This document shows, one piece after another, positions 25,515-33,829 of a stretch of 64,000 bases of DNA (positions are counted from its first letter, which is position 1; each line of letters starts with the position of its first letter). Under the pieces are notes generated by a model. The model worked only from the letters and a program-made list of their open reading frames with translations, was not told where the DNA came from and did no database searches. The DNA comes from CAIWHR01 sp963773195. GTDB taxonomy: Bacteria > Pseudomonadota > Gammaproteobacteria > Burkholderiales > Casimicrobiaceae. The translations under genes and the position numbers were made by a program. The DNA is taken from assembly GCA_963773195.1 (NCBI GenBank), contig CAVZAE010000002.1:193395-257394 (forward strand). The letters are read 5' to 3'.

Positions 25515-25551
25515 GCGCCACAATTATAGGCGCTTCACGGCTGCCGGCGTG

Positions 25552-26262
25552 TCAGCGTTGAGTCGACAGGTATTGGGAAACAGCGTCCGCCACGTTGGCC
25601 CCTTGGGCGAGAACCTGTTGCGGTGTCCCGCTCGGGGTGGACTCGACCATCGGTTGCCACAGCCGCTGCGGCAGACCCGACCTGCGAGCGTGAAAGTCGA
25701 GCTGAGCAGCGAATCCATTGCCCTCTCCCGGTGCGATGGTCCACGCAAACACCCAGTAACCCCAAAGCGCGCCGAGCTTGTACACATGGCAGGTGGTGGA
25801 GGAATAGGCGGAGGCCAGCTCATGCGCCGTGGGAATTGCATCGGATTCGACGAAATCCGTAAATTCACTGTGTGCAAGCGCGATGTGCGCGGGTACGAAC
25901 GGCTGGGGGGGCTGTATGCGCAGGACAGTGGATAGTGCCCATGCAGCCCTCGCGTTTTCAGACGCGACGTTTTGGGCGGCGCTGCCCCGTTGAGAGAGCC
26001 AGGCAAGCTTCCCAACTGCGATTCCCAGTCGCCAGGCCCAGAACGGGGCGGGTCTCCCGTTCACCGTCGCACTCTCAACCGATTCGCCGGGTGCCGTATC
26101 GCATCCCTGGGATACCTGCACGGACCGCGGCAGCATTACTCCGAGAGTCTCTGGAGACTTCAGCCCAAAGCTGACTCCGCGCGTCATGATCTCCAGGCCA
26201 GCAATAAAGCTCGCCGCGATCAGCCACGCGATGGCTGTAAAGATTGCGGCATTCCTTAGCAT
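25552..26262 (-). CDS. Hypothetical protein with N-terminal membrane anchor
   Basis: The ~236-residue protein has one N-terminal hydrophobic helix (AAIFTAIAWLIAASFIAGLEI) and a soluble remainder that contains no known motif. It is transcribed leftwards upstream of the secreted 465-aa protein gene, so the two may form an operon. It is divergent from the membrane protein gene at 26290, with only 27 nt between starts. ATG at 26262 is preferred over the GTG one codon earlier. Confidence 0.6.
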   Translation of the reverse strand: MLRNAAIFTAIAWLIAASFIAGLEIMTRGVSFGLKSPETLGVMLPRSVQVSQGCDTAPGESVESATVNGRPAPFWAWRLGIAVGKLAWLSQRGSAAQNVASENARAAWALSTVLRIQPPQPFVPAHIALAHSEFTDFVESDAIPTAHELASAYSSTTCHVYKLGALWGYWVFAWTIAPGEGNGFAAQLDFHARRSGLPQRLWQPMVESTPSGTPQQVLAQGANVADAVSQYLSTQR

Positions 26263-26289
26263 CACCTATATACTAACCGCGCGGTCAGG

Positions 26290-27108
26290 ATGCGGCGAGA
26301 CAACTCTATGGATACTGCGGTCTCCGGCGAGCTGATGAGCGTATTCGGGATTTCGGTTCTGGATGCCGTGCTCATCTCCTGGATCGTCCTGCGATGGTAT
26401 GCGCATTCGGTAGCGCGGCTCATGCGTCAGACGGGTGCGCCGAGTCCGCACTTGCAAGCGGCAGAGATGATGCAGCCTGGTGCTTCACCGACAGGTTCGA
26501 GCGTCGCTGCAGTCTCGCAAGCGCCCTCATTCTCCCTTTTCAACTTCGGCCCGCGTTCCCGCGCTGGCCGAGCCGTGAGCGTCGTCGACTCTCGACGCAG
26601 ACGCCGGCTGATGCTCGCGTACCTGGTCGGCGGCGTACTGCACTCGAGCGTCATGACCGCGCTGCTTGGACCGTGGGATGACTCCGCGTCCTCGCTCGCC
26701 GAATGGCTTGCCGAGTTTTGGACAAACCTTTGGCCAGTGGTGCCGACTCTGATTGTGCTGTTCGCGCTGGATCGCATGCGCGGCCTTCGGCTCGCCGCAG
26801 TATTCGTGTCAGCCGGCCTGATCGTCGTCTTGACGCATTTGCTCGTGCAGGTTTCGCGTGGTTCGGTCAACGCCGCTCCGATCAAGGATCTGTACTTGCT
26901 TCCGCTGGGACTGATTCTGGCCGCCGGGCCACCCGCGATTCTGGTGCTCTTGACGAGCTGGCGTCGTGTGCGCGGCGTGAGCCCGCTCACTCTGGCGGCT
27001 ACACTGGTGTTTGGATTCGCTCTCATACTCGTCAAGACATTCGCCGTAGCTCCCCGCTGTCGAGCAGGGACTGCAACTCACGAGCACCACCGACGAGCAC
27101 TCCTTTGA
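26290..27108 (+). CDS. Hypothetical integral membrane protein
   Basis: The 272-residue frame has about five hydrophobic segments: near residues 12-35, 115-130, 145-165, 170-190 and 200-225, plus a last one around 240-258. A polar, Ser-rich stretch (residues ~55-100) separates the first from the rest. I do not recognise a family. The C-terminal ~25 residues overlap the convergent glutaredoxin-like gene on the opposite strand, so the true 3' end may be shorter. A second in-frame ATG at 26308 is a possible start. Confidence 0.55.
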   Translation: MRRDNSMDTAVSGELMSVFGISVLDAVLISWIVLRWYAHSVARLMRQTGAPSPHLQAAEMMQPGASPTGSSVAAVSQAPSFSLFNFGPRSRAGRAVSVVDSRRRRRLMLAYLVGGVLHSSVMTALLGPWDDSASSLAEWLAEFWTNLWPVVPTLIVLFALDRMRGLRLAAVFVSAGLIVVLTHLLVQVSRGSVNAAPIKDLYLLPLGLILAAGPPAILVLLTSWRRVRGVSPLTLAATLVFGFALILVKTFAVAPRCRAGTATHEHHRRALL

Positions 27109-27394
27109 CGAACACCATCGGGAAGGTGGGCCACCCTGTCCACATCTTCAGAGCATTCCGCCGTCGCCAGTTCCCGAGGTAGTTGCCGTACTCGAGGTAC
27201 GCGTAGGGGATGCCCGCCGCGTCAAGCGCGCGGCGCGCCTTCTTTGGATGCGGGTTCTGCTTCATCCCGACCACGACGACACGGTTGGCCGCAATCGCGG
27301 CCTGCACCTCCTCGACGATGTCGCGGTGGCTGTCTTGAATCTTCTGACGGATCGCAGGATGGATGTGGGATTCATCGAGGATGCGACGGGTCAT
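27032..27394 (-). CDS. Glutaredoxin-like protein lacking the active-site cysteine
   Basis: The ATG at 27394 has a good ribosome site (AAAGG). The ~120-residue protein follows the monothiol glutaredoxin pattern: VVVVGMKQNPHPKKARRALD at the active-site loop, then WTGWPTFPMVFVKGVLVGGA, which is the cis-Pro/GSH-binding region. The loop that should contain Cys reads NPHPKKAR, and no Cys occurs anywhere in the protein. It therefore cannot perform thiol exchange; a binding or regulatory role is more likely. It is 27 nt downstream of a small membrane protein gene in the same orientation. Confidence 0.8.
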   Translation of the reverse strand: MTRRILDESHIHPAIRQKIQDSHRDIVEEVQAAIAANRVVVVGMKQNPHPKKARRALDAAGIPYAYLEYGNYLGNWRRRNALKMWTGWPTFPMVFVKGVLVGGARELQSLLDSGELRRMS

Positions 27395-27421
27395 GAATAA
27401 CCTTTCGGCGTCGTACGGCAC

Positions 27422-27631
27422 TCAGTCTCGGAAGATATACAGCCCCAAGCAGAGCACGCAACCGATGGCGTAGATCAGCCAAGTCTGGGGAACAAAATAC
27501 GGGTAGGCCATCAGGGCGACACCGAAGACCATCGGCTTCCACAGCACCATCCTCCTGCCGTACATAAACGCTCCAGCGCCAATGACCCCGAACAGCAGGG
27601 AGCCGAAAAGCGCGGCTGGGCTTGAGAACAT
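27422..27631 (-). CDS. Small membrane protein, 69 aa
   Basis: From the ATG at 27631 the product is almost entirely hydrophobic, with three short helices (ALFGSLLFGVIGAGAFMYG, MVFGVALMAYPYF, WLIYAIGCVLCLGLYIF) and a charged end (RD). It resembles small inner-membrane proteins often found beside redox genes, but I assign no function. It probably shares a transcript with the glutaredoxin-like gene. Confidence 0.65.
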   Translation of the reverse strand: MFSSPAALFGSLLFGVIGAGAFMYGRRMVLWKPMVFGVALMAYPYFVPQTWLIYAIGCVLCLGLYIFRD

Positions 27632-27713
27632 GGTCGTATGGGGATTACCCCGACTGAGAGTGTGCAAGCTCCGCAACGGCCGAGGCAGCGTCCGAAGTCC
27701 GAGCGACCCGGTC

Positions 27714-28205
27714 TCAACGTCGATTATGCCGGCGCGTACTTGGCGTACCAAACCGCTCGGCCAACACGCGTCCGTTTTGGGTAGAAGACTCGGGCAGCCC
27801 CTTCAACATAGCGTTCAGCGAGGCGCGCGCGGTCTCGATCCGATCAAGATGCGCCTTCCGGGTTACCCCTTCGTAAGTCGGAAGTTCGGCTTCGAGGGCG
27901 TCGAGTCGCGCTATTTGGCGCCATAGCTCGTCGGCGGCTTGGACCACATCGCTGCCGAACAGCATTGCCCTCGGCGCAGTTGCTTCAAGAAATTCGAGCT
28001 CCTCTTTGCGACCCAATCGGCCGATTGCGAGCCTTTGGCTGAGGTACTTCATCGTCGCTGTGAAGATAGCGTAGCGCCGCTCAAATAAGTCGAGCCGCAA
28101 TTTACTGCGCGCCGTGGCTGCCTGTTTCGCCGCTATCACGACGGCAAGGACAGCGATCAAGGGCGTCAGCAGCGCAGAAAGAGTCTGCGTCAAATCCTGG
28201 GTCAT
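27714..28205 (-). CDS. Hypothetical protein with one membrane helix, 163 aa
   Basis: The N terminus has one transmembrane helix (LLTPLIAVLAVVIAA). A soluble, mostly helical domain rich in Arg and Glu follows (LDLFERRYAIFTATMKYLSQ). This layout is common in uncharacterised bacterial proteins annotated only as hypothetical. Basic residues after the helix suggest a cytoplasmic soluble part. It lies between the small membrane protein and restriction-modification remnants, so it may be cargo of that accessory segment. Confidence 0.55.
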   Translation of the reverse strand: MTQDLTQTLSALLTPLIAVLAVVIAAKQAATARSKLRLDLFERRYAIFTATMKYLSQRLAIGRLGRKEELEFLEATAPRAMLFGSDVVQAADELWRQIARLDALEAELPTYEGVTRKAHLDRIETARASLNAMLKGLPESSTQNGRVLAERFGTPSTRRHNRR

Positions 28206-28250
28206 CGGACGTTTCCTTTTCTAATCGGTTAGCCGACTATCGGTATGCAA

Positions 28251-28580
28251 TTAACGCTGGCCCGTAGCGGCCCGACCCCTCCATTCGGTCAACGCGGACT
28301 CGCCCCGGCGGGGCAGCGGCCAAGACGATATTCGCGGCCGGAGCGACCGAACAGCACGCAGCAACGCTACGCTGCTACCTCCCTCTGACAGCACCTCTGC
28401 TTGCTCTAGCACCGTCCGCGTCGCCCGCTCCTGCTTATCGGGTGCGTAGCCGTGCTTACGCAAGACACGCTTCACGATAACGCGCGGGTTGGCTCGGACG
28501 TTCTCGCGCACGTCCCCTTGGTTTCGAGCGCATCGTAGAACGCGGTTTCGTATTCGTTAAGCCTCAATTCTTCCCGCGTT
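28251..28580 (-). pseudogene. hsdR: Type I restriction enzyme R subunit, C-terminal remnant
   Basis: The stretch VRENVRANPRVIVKRVLRKH and YAPDKQERATRTVLEQAEVL matches the C-terminal end of HsdR. Upstream, in another frame, NEYETAFYDALETKG also matches. One G is missing from a G run near 28515, so the two parts are out of frame. An internal segment between them is deleted, and the ATPase and nuclease domains are absent. The last ~40 codons after EVLSEG read as unrelated sequence. This is a decayed fragment next to an hsdM fragment. Confidence 0.75.
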
Positions 28581-28595
28581 CCTCAGCTCCCTTCA

Positions 28596-28985
28596 TCAGG
28601 CTTCCCGATCGACGAGGCCCGCACGCTGCTGGAGGTCCCCGAGGACGCTCTCGATCTGCTCCAGGGCACTGCGGAGGTCTTCGGCGATCTCAGCCGCCAG
28701 CACGTGCGGGTCCGGTAGCTTGGAGGAGTCCTCCAGCGACTCGTCCTTCAGCCAGAAGATGTCGAGGCTGCACTTGTCCCGCGCAACGATCTCGTCGTAG
28801 GTGAACACGCGCCACCGGCCTTCAGGGTTCTTCTTCTCGTCCCACGTCGGCTTGCGCTGGTGGCGGTTCTCCGGGTGGTAGCACTCGACAAACTCGTCGA
28901 GGTCCGCACGGACCATGCGCCGCTCCTTCAGCGTGAACTCCTTGTTGGTGCGGCAGTCGTAGATCCACACCTTCTTGGTCCAAGG
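28596..28985 (-). pseudogene. hsdM: Type I DNA methyltransferase M subunit, C-terminal remnant
   Basis: The ~125 residues beginning VWIYDCRTNKEFTLKE, with FVECYHPENRHQRKPTW, GRWRVFTYDEIVARDKCSLD and FWLKDESLEDSSKLPDP, match the extreme C terminus of HsdM. Everything before it, including the SAM-binding and NPPF catalytic motifs, is missing. The break is near 28985, next to a 16-codon stub. HsdS is also absent. Together with the hsdR piece this is the scar of a deleted type I system. Confidence 0.82.
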
Positions 28986-28989
28986 CTCC

Positions 28990-29040
28990 TTAGGTCTTGC
29001 CTATGCCAACGAAGCGAACGATAGGCTCGCCGTCGCTCAT
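28990..29040 (-). pseudogene. 16-codon 5' stub of a truncated gene
   Basis: An ATG overlaps the SDR stop codon (ATGA at 29040-29037) and opens a frame of 16 codons (MSDGEPIVRFVGIGKT) that stops at 28990. The four-base overlap is typical of an operon partner, so this was probably the start of a real gene cut off at the junction with the hsdM remnant. Its identity is not readable. Confidence 0.4.
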
Positions 29041-29771
29041 GCGTCCTGCCCCCCATTGATCGGGATTTCGGCCCCGGTAATGTAAGTCGCCTGCGCTGAA
29101 CACAGGAACCAAATCAGGTTTGCCACCTCCTCGATTGTCCCGAGCCGGCGCATCGGGATGTCGCGGTCCACGATCTCCGAAGTTCGTGGTGACAATATCG
29201 CGGTGTCGATTTCTCCGGGCGCGATCGCGTTGACACGAACGCCAACGGACGCCAGGTCGACCGCCATCTCGCGCGTGAGGGCGGCGAGCGAGGCCTTGGA
29301 TGTTGCGTAGGCGGATCCGGCGAACCGGTGCACGCGCGAAGCGGCGATTGAGGTGAGATTCACGACAGCGCCTCGCGCCCGCGCCAACTCCGCGACGAAC
29401 CCGCGCGTCAGGAGCAAAGGCGCGTAAAAGTTGGTGTTATACATCGACTGCCACGTGCCGAGGTCCGTCTCCAGTGAATTCAAGCGTGATCCGTCCGGGC
29501 CTTTAGGCGAAATGCCGGCATTGTTGACCAGGGCGTCCAATTCTCCGTCGACGAGCATGCCACGGATGATCTCCACGCAGCGGACAATATCGTCGAGGTC
29601 GGATAGGTCGAGCAAGATGTGCGAGTCCGCCACGCTCCACGGGCATTGCCCTGGCGGCGGGTGGCGCGACACGGTAATGACGCGCCAGCCCTCGGCGTGA
29701 AACCGCAGCGCCGTCGCGTGCCCGATGCCGCGAGAGGCGCCGGTGACAATGATCGTCTTCTGCCCCGCCAT
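29037..29771 (-). CDS. Short-chain dehydrogenase/reductase (SDR)
   Basis: The 244-residue enzyme is a classical SDR. It has the TGASRGIGHA cofactor loop near residue 10, NNAGISPKG, the catalytic Ser in NLTSIAAS and the Tyr-Lys pair in SAYATSKASL. The C-terminal FLCSAQATYITGAEIPINGG is the usual end of FabG-like enzymes. It reduces a carbonyl or oxidises an alcohol with NAD(P)(H); the substrate is not evident. A stub of the next gene overlaps its stop. Confidence 0.92.
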   Translation of the reverse strand: MAGQKTIIVTGASRGIGHATALRFHAEGWRVITVSRHPPPGQCPWSVADSHILLDLSDLDDIVRCVEIIRGMLVDGELDALVNNAGISPKGPDGSRLNSLETDLGTWQSMYNTNFYAPLLLTRGFVAELARARGAVVNLTSIAASRVHRFAGSAYATSKASLAALTREMAVDLASVGVRVNAIAPGEIDTAILSPRTSEIVDRDIPMRRLGTIEEVANLIWFLCSAQATYITGAEIPINGGQDA

Positions 29772-29789
29772 GGGGTCAACCTCCTTGGA

Positions 29790-30190
29790 GTGGAGATGAA
29801 ATAAGGTTCACGATGAGCTTAGGCAAAGCAAAAGTGGCCGCGCGACTTCGAGGTCTTCAGATCGCTGGCGCTCCGATCGCGGCTGCGGCCTCCAAGTACG
29901 AATGAAGCCTGCAAAACTTCACGGCGATTGATTCGTAGTGCGCATCGGCTTCCGTTTCATCATTTCCTAGTTTCGACGACGCCGCTAAAGTCTCGTCGTA
30001 ACTCGGGCTTAATGCAACGCTTCCCGATTGGCGACCGCTTGTGGTCGTGCGGCGAAGGCCGAGGATGGCCTCTTTCACGACGCGACGGGCAGCAGGGCGG
30101 AGTCGGACAAGTGAGCCGGCGTGACCTGCCGTCAATGCGTCGGACCAGATCCACGCAACGATAATCCCGTCCAGTTACGGTACACCGCAG
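29790..30190. other. Intergenic stretch without a convincing gene
   Basis: A 92-codon frame on the minus strand (29857-30135) is the longest open frame, but it lacks a ribosome site and a recognisable domain. No terminator or repeat is obvious. The resolvase regulatory region begins right after it. Confidence 0.35.
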
Positions 30191-30267
30191 CCTGACACTC
30201 AATCGCGTGTCAGGTTGGAGTGGGACACGCCTCAGAACTTGACACATGTCAGCACATGTCATAGAGT
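30191..30267 (+). promoter_or_regulatory. Putative res site and promoter of the serine resolvase
   Basis: Two palindromes sharing a TGTCA core precede the resolvase: CCTGACAC-N8-GTGTCAGG (30191-30214) and TGACACATGTCA (30240-30251). A further CATGTCA copy follows directly. Serine resolvases act at res sites built of such inverted-repeat subsites. A promoter overlaps: TTGACA (30239-30244), 17 bases, then TAGAGT (30262-30267). Resolvase binding would thus repress its own gene, as in Tn3-family elements. Confidence 0.6.
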
Positions 30268-30300
30268 CCGCCCGTCACACCACCTTCGGGGAGACTGGCG

Positions 30301-30873
30301 ATGGCCGCGAAGCACAAGGGGCAGCGCGTCGGCTACATCCGGGTCAGCACGGTCGATCAGAACACCGAGCGGCAACTGGAAGGGATCGACCGCGACAAGA
30401 CGTTCACCGACAAGGCTTCCGGTAAGGATGCCAAGAGGCCCGAGCTACAGCAGGCCCTCACCTACTGCCGGGAGGGTGACACCCTGTACGTGCACAGCCT
30501 CGACAGGCTCGCACGCAACCTCCTTGACCTTCGCCGCATCGTGTCGGAACTGACGGACAAGGGCGTTGCCGTCGTCTTCGTCAACAACGCACTCACGTTC
30601 ACGGCGGACAAGTCAGACCCTATGGCGACCCTCATGCTCAACGTGTTGGGGGCCGTGGCCGAGTTCGAGCGCAGTCTCCTCCGCGAGCGTCAGGCCGAAG
30701 GGATCGCCATAGCGAAGGCCAAGGGTATCTGCCAAGGCCGTGCCCGCAAGCTCACCCCACACGAGGCCCAAGAGGTCAGAGAGCAGGTCTACGCGGGAGT
30801 GCCGAAGGCTGCGGTTGCGAGGGCATACGGAGTCAGCCGGGAGACGCTCTACCAGTACCTCAAGGCTCCGTAA
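30301..30873 (+). CDS. Serine recombinase (resolvase/invertase family)
   Basis: The 190-residue protein has the nucleophile Ser in VGYIRVSTVDQNTERQ. Conserved catalytic features SLDRLARNLLDL and LGAVAEFERSLLRERQAEG follow, and a C-terminal helix-turn-helix (PKAAVARAYGVSRETLYQYL). Length and layout are typical of Tn3-type resolvases and DNA invertases. It would resolve cointegrates or invert DNA at the palindromic sites just upstream. No transposase gene accompanies it, so it is probably a relic or a stability/resolution gene of an accessory element. Confidence 0.93.
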   Translation: MAAKHKGQRVGYIRVSTVDQNTERQLEGIDRDKTFTDKASGKDAKRPELQQALTYCREGDTLYVHSLDRLARNLLDLRRIVSELTDKGVAVVFVNNALTFTADKSDPMATLMLNVLGAVAEFERSLLRERQAEGIAIAKAKGICQGRARKLTPHEAQEVREQVYAGVPKAAVARAYGVSRETLYQYLKAP

Positions 30874-31173
30874 GTCACCGCGCAGAACGCTTCTGCCCAC
30901 GCGGCGAAGTGCCCGCTCTGCACCCTCCCGGCGGGTCGCGCTCGGGCCGGTCGTGAGAGTCCCCTACGTGTCGTTCGCGGGTCGGGACACGGGGACATCG
31001 CGCGCCGGGTCGGGTCGGGAAGGCTCTCGAAAATCTGCGGCAAAAAGGTTGATCCAGAGAGCCGCCCCGCTGCGTCGCTCCGATGCCCTTCTGCGGCACT
31101 CTTTTGCGCCCCCGTTGAGCGCCATTTTGCTCGGTTTCCTAGCATGGAGAGCATACGTGCTGAACGGCACACT
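30874..31173. other. Intergenic stretch downstream of the resolvase
   Basis: No gene, terminator or repeat is convincing here. Open frames on both strands are Arg/Ser-rich and without ribosome sites. Confidence 0.35.
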
Positions 31174-31201
31174 TTGTGCTGTGGCAAAGCCTTTGCATAA
31201 T
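31174..31201 (+). promoter_or_regulatory. Candidate sigma70 promoter of the small lipoprotein gene
   Basis: TTGTGC (31174-31179) is followed after 16 bases by CATAAT (31196-31201). The transcript would start about 15 bases before the ATG at 31224. Confidence 0.45.
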
Positions 31202-31223
31202 CATTACCTACAGGGAGAGCACG

Positions 31224-31529
31224 ATGAAACGGATCACGTTGGTGGCCCCGGTTGTCGCATTGATTGGCCTCGCGTCCTGCGCCACGGTCAAGGAGACCTA
31301 TTCGCCGGATGGCCGAAAGGCGTATACGCTGAATTGCAGCGGAACAGCTCGGGGTTGGGACAAGTGCTACTCCGCAGCGGGTGAGCTTTGCAAGAGCGCG
31401 GGGTACGACGTACTGGACAGAACTAGCGAGGATGTGTCGCACGCGAGTGTGGCGGGCGGTTCGGGCGGCTTCGGCGGTTCTGCTGTGAAGACCAATGAGC
31501 GGTCGATGGTCGTTGCCTGCAAGGCATAG
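31224..31529 (+). CDS. Small secreted lipoprotein, 101 aa
   Basis: The ATG at 31224 follows a GGGAGA ribosome site. The signal peptide ends in a lipobox (GLASC), giving a lipid-anchored mature protein that starts CATVKETYSPDGRKAYTLNC. It contains three more Cys and a Gly/Ser-rich segment (GGSGGFGGSAV). This pattern is common in uncharacterised proteobacterial outer-membrane lipoproteins. The lipobox lacks Asp at +2, so outer-membrane sorting is likely. Confidence 0.75.
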   Translation: MKRITLVAPVVALIGLASCATVKETYSPDGRKAYTLNCSGTARGWDKCYSAAGELCKSAGYDVLDRTSEDVSHASVAGGSGGFGGSAVKTNERSMVVACKA

Positions 31530-31964
31530 AAGCGGACGGTCTATCGGTATCGTCAGTTCCGGCGATTCGCCACGCGATGGGGCATCGCTCTGATGAAGGG
31601 CGTACGCGTGGCCTTCGTCGCGTCCCTCGTGTTGATCGCGTTGTGTGGTTAGTCGATGGCTCTGGACCCAAGCGCGGACGATAACCACGCAGATCAGTTT
31701 TGCTTCTCGCGACCCCGTTACTAGACGCTTCCTAGATGACGACGACCGCACAGATGGCGTACGGCCATAGTACTAGTCAGCGCAACACATGCTAGATTTC
31801 AGAGACGCAACAGCAAGTGCTTGATCGTAGCTGATGATCGAAAAATTACCGGTCGGGCTTGCGACGGCGGCTGGGTCGAGGCAATTTTATTCAATGGATT
31901 GGCCAACAACGCAAGTTGGATCAAACCGAGGTCGATTTCAATCTTTCATCCATCGGAGGCCCAA
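31530..31964. other. Intergenic stretch
   Basis: Only a hydrophobic 19-codon frame at 31593-31652 (MKGVRVAFVASLVLIALCG) is noticeable; it would be a bare signal-peptide-like product. I see no other structure before the GGAGG ribosome site at ~31953. Confidence 0.35.
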
Positions 31965-32240
31965 ATGAGCCACTCGTCAATGCTGAAGGCCAGACGGAAG
32001 CACCAAAAAATCAGGAAGCTTCTCGATGCCGCAGCCAAGCAGGCCAAACGGCGGGCGAAGCAGGCATTGGCGGGGCCGGCCGCGAAGAAGGAAAAGGTGA
32101 AGAAGGTAAGAGTCAAGAAGGTAAAGGTTAAGCTGACCAACGAGGAGGCTGGCAAGCAGGGCACGAAACCAAGAAGAGTAGCGCGGGCTCCGGGAAAAAA
32201 GACGCGTCATAGCCTTTCTCGCAGCTCTATGCAACTTTGA
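31965..32240 (+). CDS. Small Lys/Arg-rich basic protein, 91 aa
   Basis: The ATG at 31965 follows CGGAGG. The product starts MSHSSMLKARRKHQKIRKLL and continues with Lys-rich repeats (KKEKVKKVRVKKVKVK), giving a very basic, Ala/Lys-rich protein that could bind nucleic acid. The last ~14 residues overlap the 3' end of the convergent aldehyde dehydrogenase gene and may not be the native end. No family can be named firmly. Confidence 0.55.
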   Translation: MSHSSMLKARRKHQKIRKLLDAAAKQAKRRAKQALAGPAAKKEKVKKVRVKKVKVKLTNEEAGKQGTKPRRVARAPGKKTRHSLSRSSMQL

Positions 32241-33660
32241 TGGTGATGCACTTGACCTGCGTGTAGTCGTGCAGAGCTTCTATACCCTTCTCACGTCCAT
32301 AACCGCTCATCTTGTAGCCGCCAATTGGGGTTTCCACGCCGCCGGCCCAATATTCGTTGATGTAGATTTGGCCCGCGTCGATCCGCGCCGCGACGCGATG
32401 CGCACGCGCCAGATCCCGGGTCCAGATGCCGGCGGCAAGGCCGGTATCGTTGTCATTCGCGATCTCGATGGCCTGTTCCTCGGTGTCGAACGGGATTACG
32501 CAACCCACGGGGCCAAAAACTTCCTCTCGAGCGATGCGCATCTGGTTGGTCACTCCGGTGTATAGGGTCGGCATGACAAACCAGCCTTCTCGCAATCGCG
32601 GCTCATCCGGCAGATGCCCGCCAACCTCAGCCACAGCGCCCTCCGCGTGCGCAATTTCAAAGTAGGACTGCACCTTTTCGAACTGCGCTCGGGTCGTCAT
32701 TGGACCCACGGTTCCCTTTTCGTCACCGATAACATAAGTGCTCATCTCCTTCTTCATGGCATCGACGAGCGTGTCGTGAATCGAGCGCTCGACGAGGTAT
32801 CCTCGTTCCCGCGATACAGATCTGACCGGCGTGCATGAGGAAGCCTCGAACTACACTCGGTGCGGCCGCGGCCAGATCAGCATCTGCGAAGACTATGTCC
32901 GGTGACTTGCCCCCAAGCTCGAGCGTAAGCGGAAGTATCCGTTCAGCGGCAAGGCTGCCGATGCGACGTCCGACCGCTATGGAGCCGGTAAAAGTGACCT
33001 TGCGCACATCCTTATGCCTGACGATCGCCTCGCCAACTTCGGCACCCGAACCAGTGACCACGTTCAGCACGCCTCGTGGAAGCCCGCAGTCGTCGACGGC
33101 GATACGCGCCAGTGCGAGGAGTGAACCAGACGTCGCTTCTGACGGCTTCACCACCACGGTGTTACCAGAAGCGAGGGCCGGTGTACAAGATCGGCCGACC
33201 GAATTGATCGGCGTGTTCCATGGCAGAATCGCGCCGACGACGCCAAACGGTTCTCGTCGCGTGTACGAGTGATATCCGGCTCCGAGATTGATGTTATCGC
33301 CGGTGATGGCATTGACGAGGCCACCGTAGAACTCGAAGTACTGCGCGCTAAGCTCAACCTCAGCTTTCGCCTGAACGGTTGACTTTCCGGTCTCTCGGCA
33401 CTCGATGACGGCCAGGTCGCCGGCGTTCGCGCGAATCTGTCGTGCAATCTCAACGAGCACGCGGCCTCGCGCGCTTGGCCTGAGCCCTGCCCATCCTCCG
33501 AAAGCTCGACGCGCGGCGCGACCGCCGCGTCGACATCGCTCGCATCTCCTCGCGCCACGGCAGAGATGACTTGTCCCGTCGTCGGATTGTAGCCGTCTAG
33601 GTATCGAGCGGACCGTGGGGGCCTTGACGCTCCATCGATGAAATGGTCAAGCTTGTGCAT
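32227..33660 (-). CDS. Aldehyde dehydrogenase, broken by two frameshifts
   Basis: Three frames together encode one ~475-residue aldehyde dehydrogenase. The N-terminal part (from ATG 33660, HKLDHFIDGASRPPR and YLDGYNPTTGQV) shifts near 33480-33530. The middle part has GAILPWNTPI, VVKPSEATSGS, the Rossmann FTGSIAVGRR, ELGGKSPDIVF and the catalytic Cys in HAGQICIAGTR; it shifts again near 32790-32830. The C-terminal part carries EEVFGPVGCVIPFDTEE and ETPIGGYKMSGYGREKG. All key residues are present, so the frameshifts may be sequence errors. It oxidises an aldehyde to an acid with NAD(P)+ and ends the leftward catabolic operon. Confidence 0.82.
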
Positions 33661-33829
33661 AGTCTTCCTCCTGCGTTAGTTCGTGCAGTCACCGTCAAAC
33701 GGTCGTCGATCGCTGACCCGCCTGACGTCTTCGACAAAGCGCGCGGTGCCCGCTGCGACGACCGCAACCGCCTGCTTAACGGGCTAGCGCTCGATATGGC
33801 GGCGGCTGCAGCGCGTGCTCTTATCAGCG

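Noticed and set aside
31593..31652. 19-codon hydrophobic peptide
   Set aside because: It is only a signal-like stretch without a ribosome site; a real gene is unlikely.
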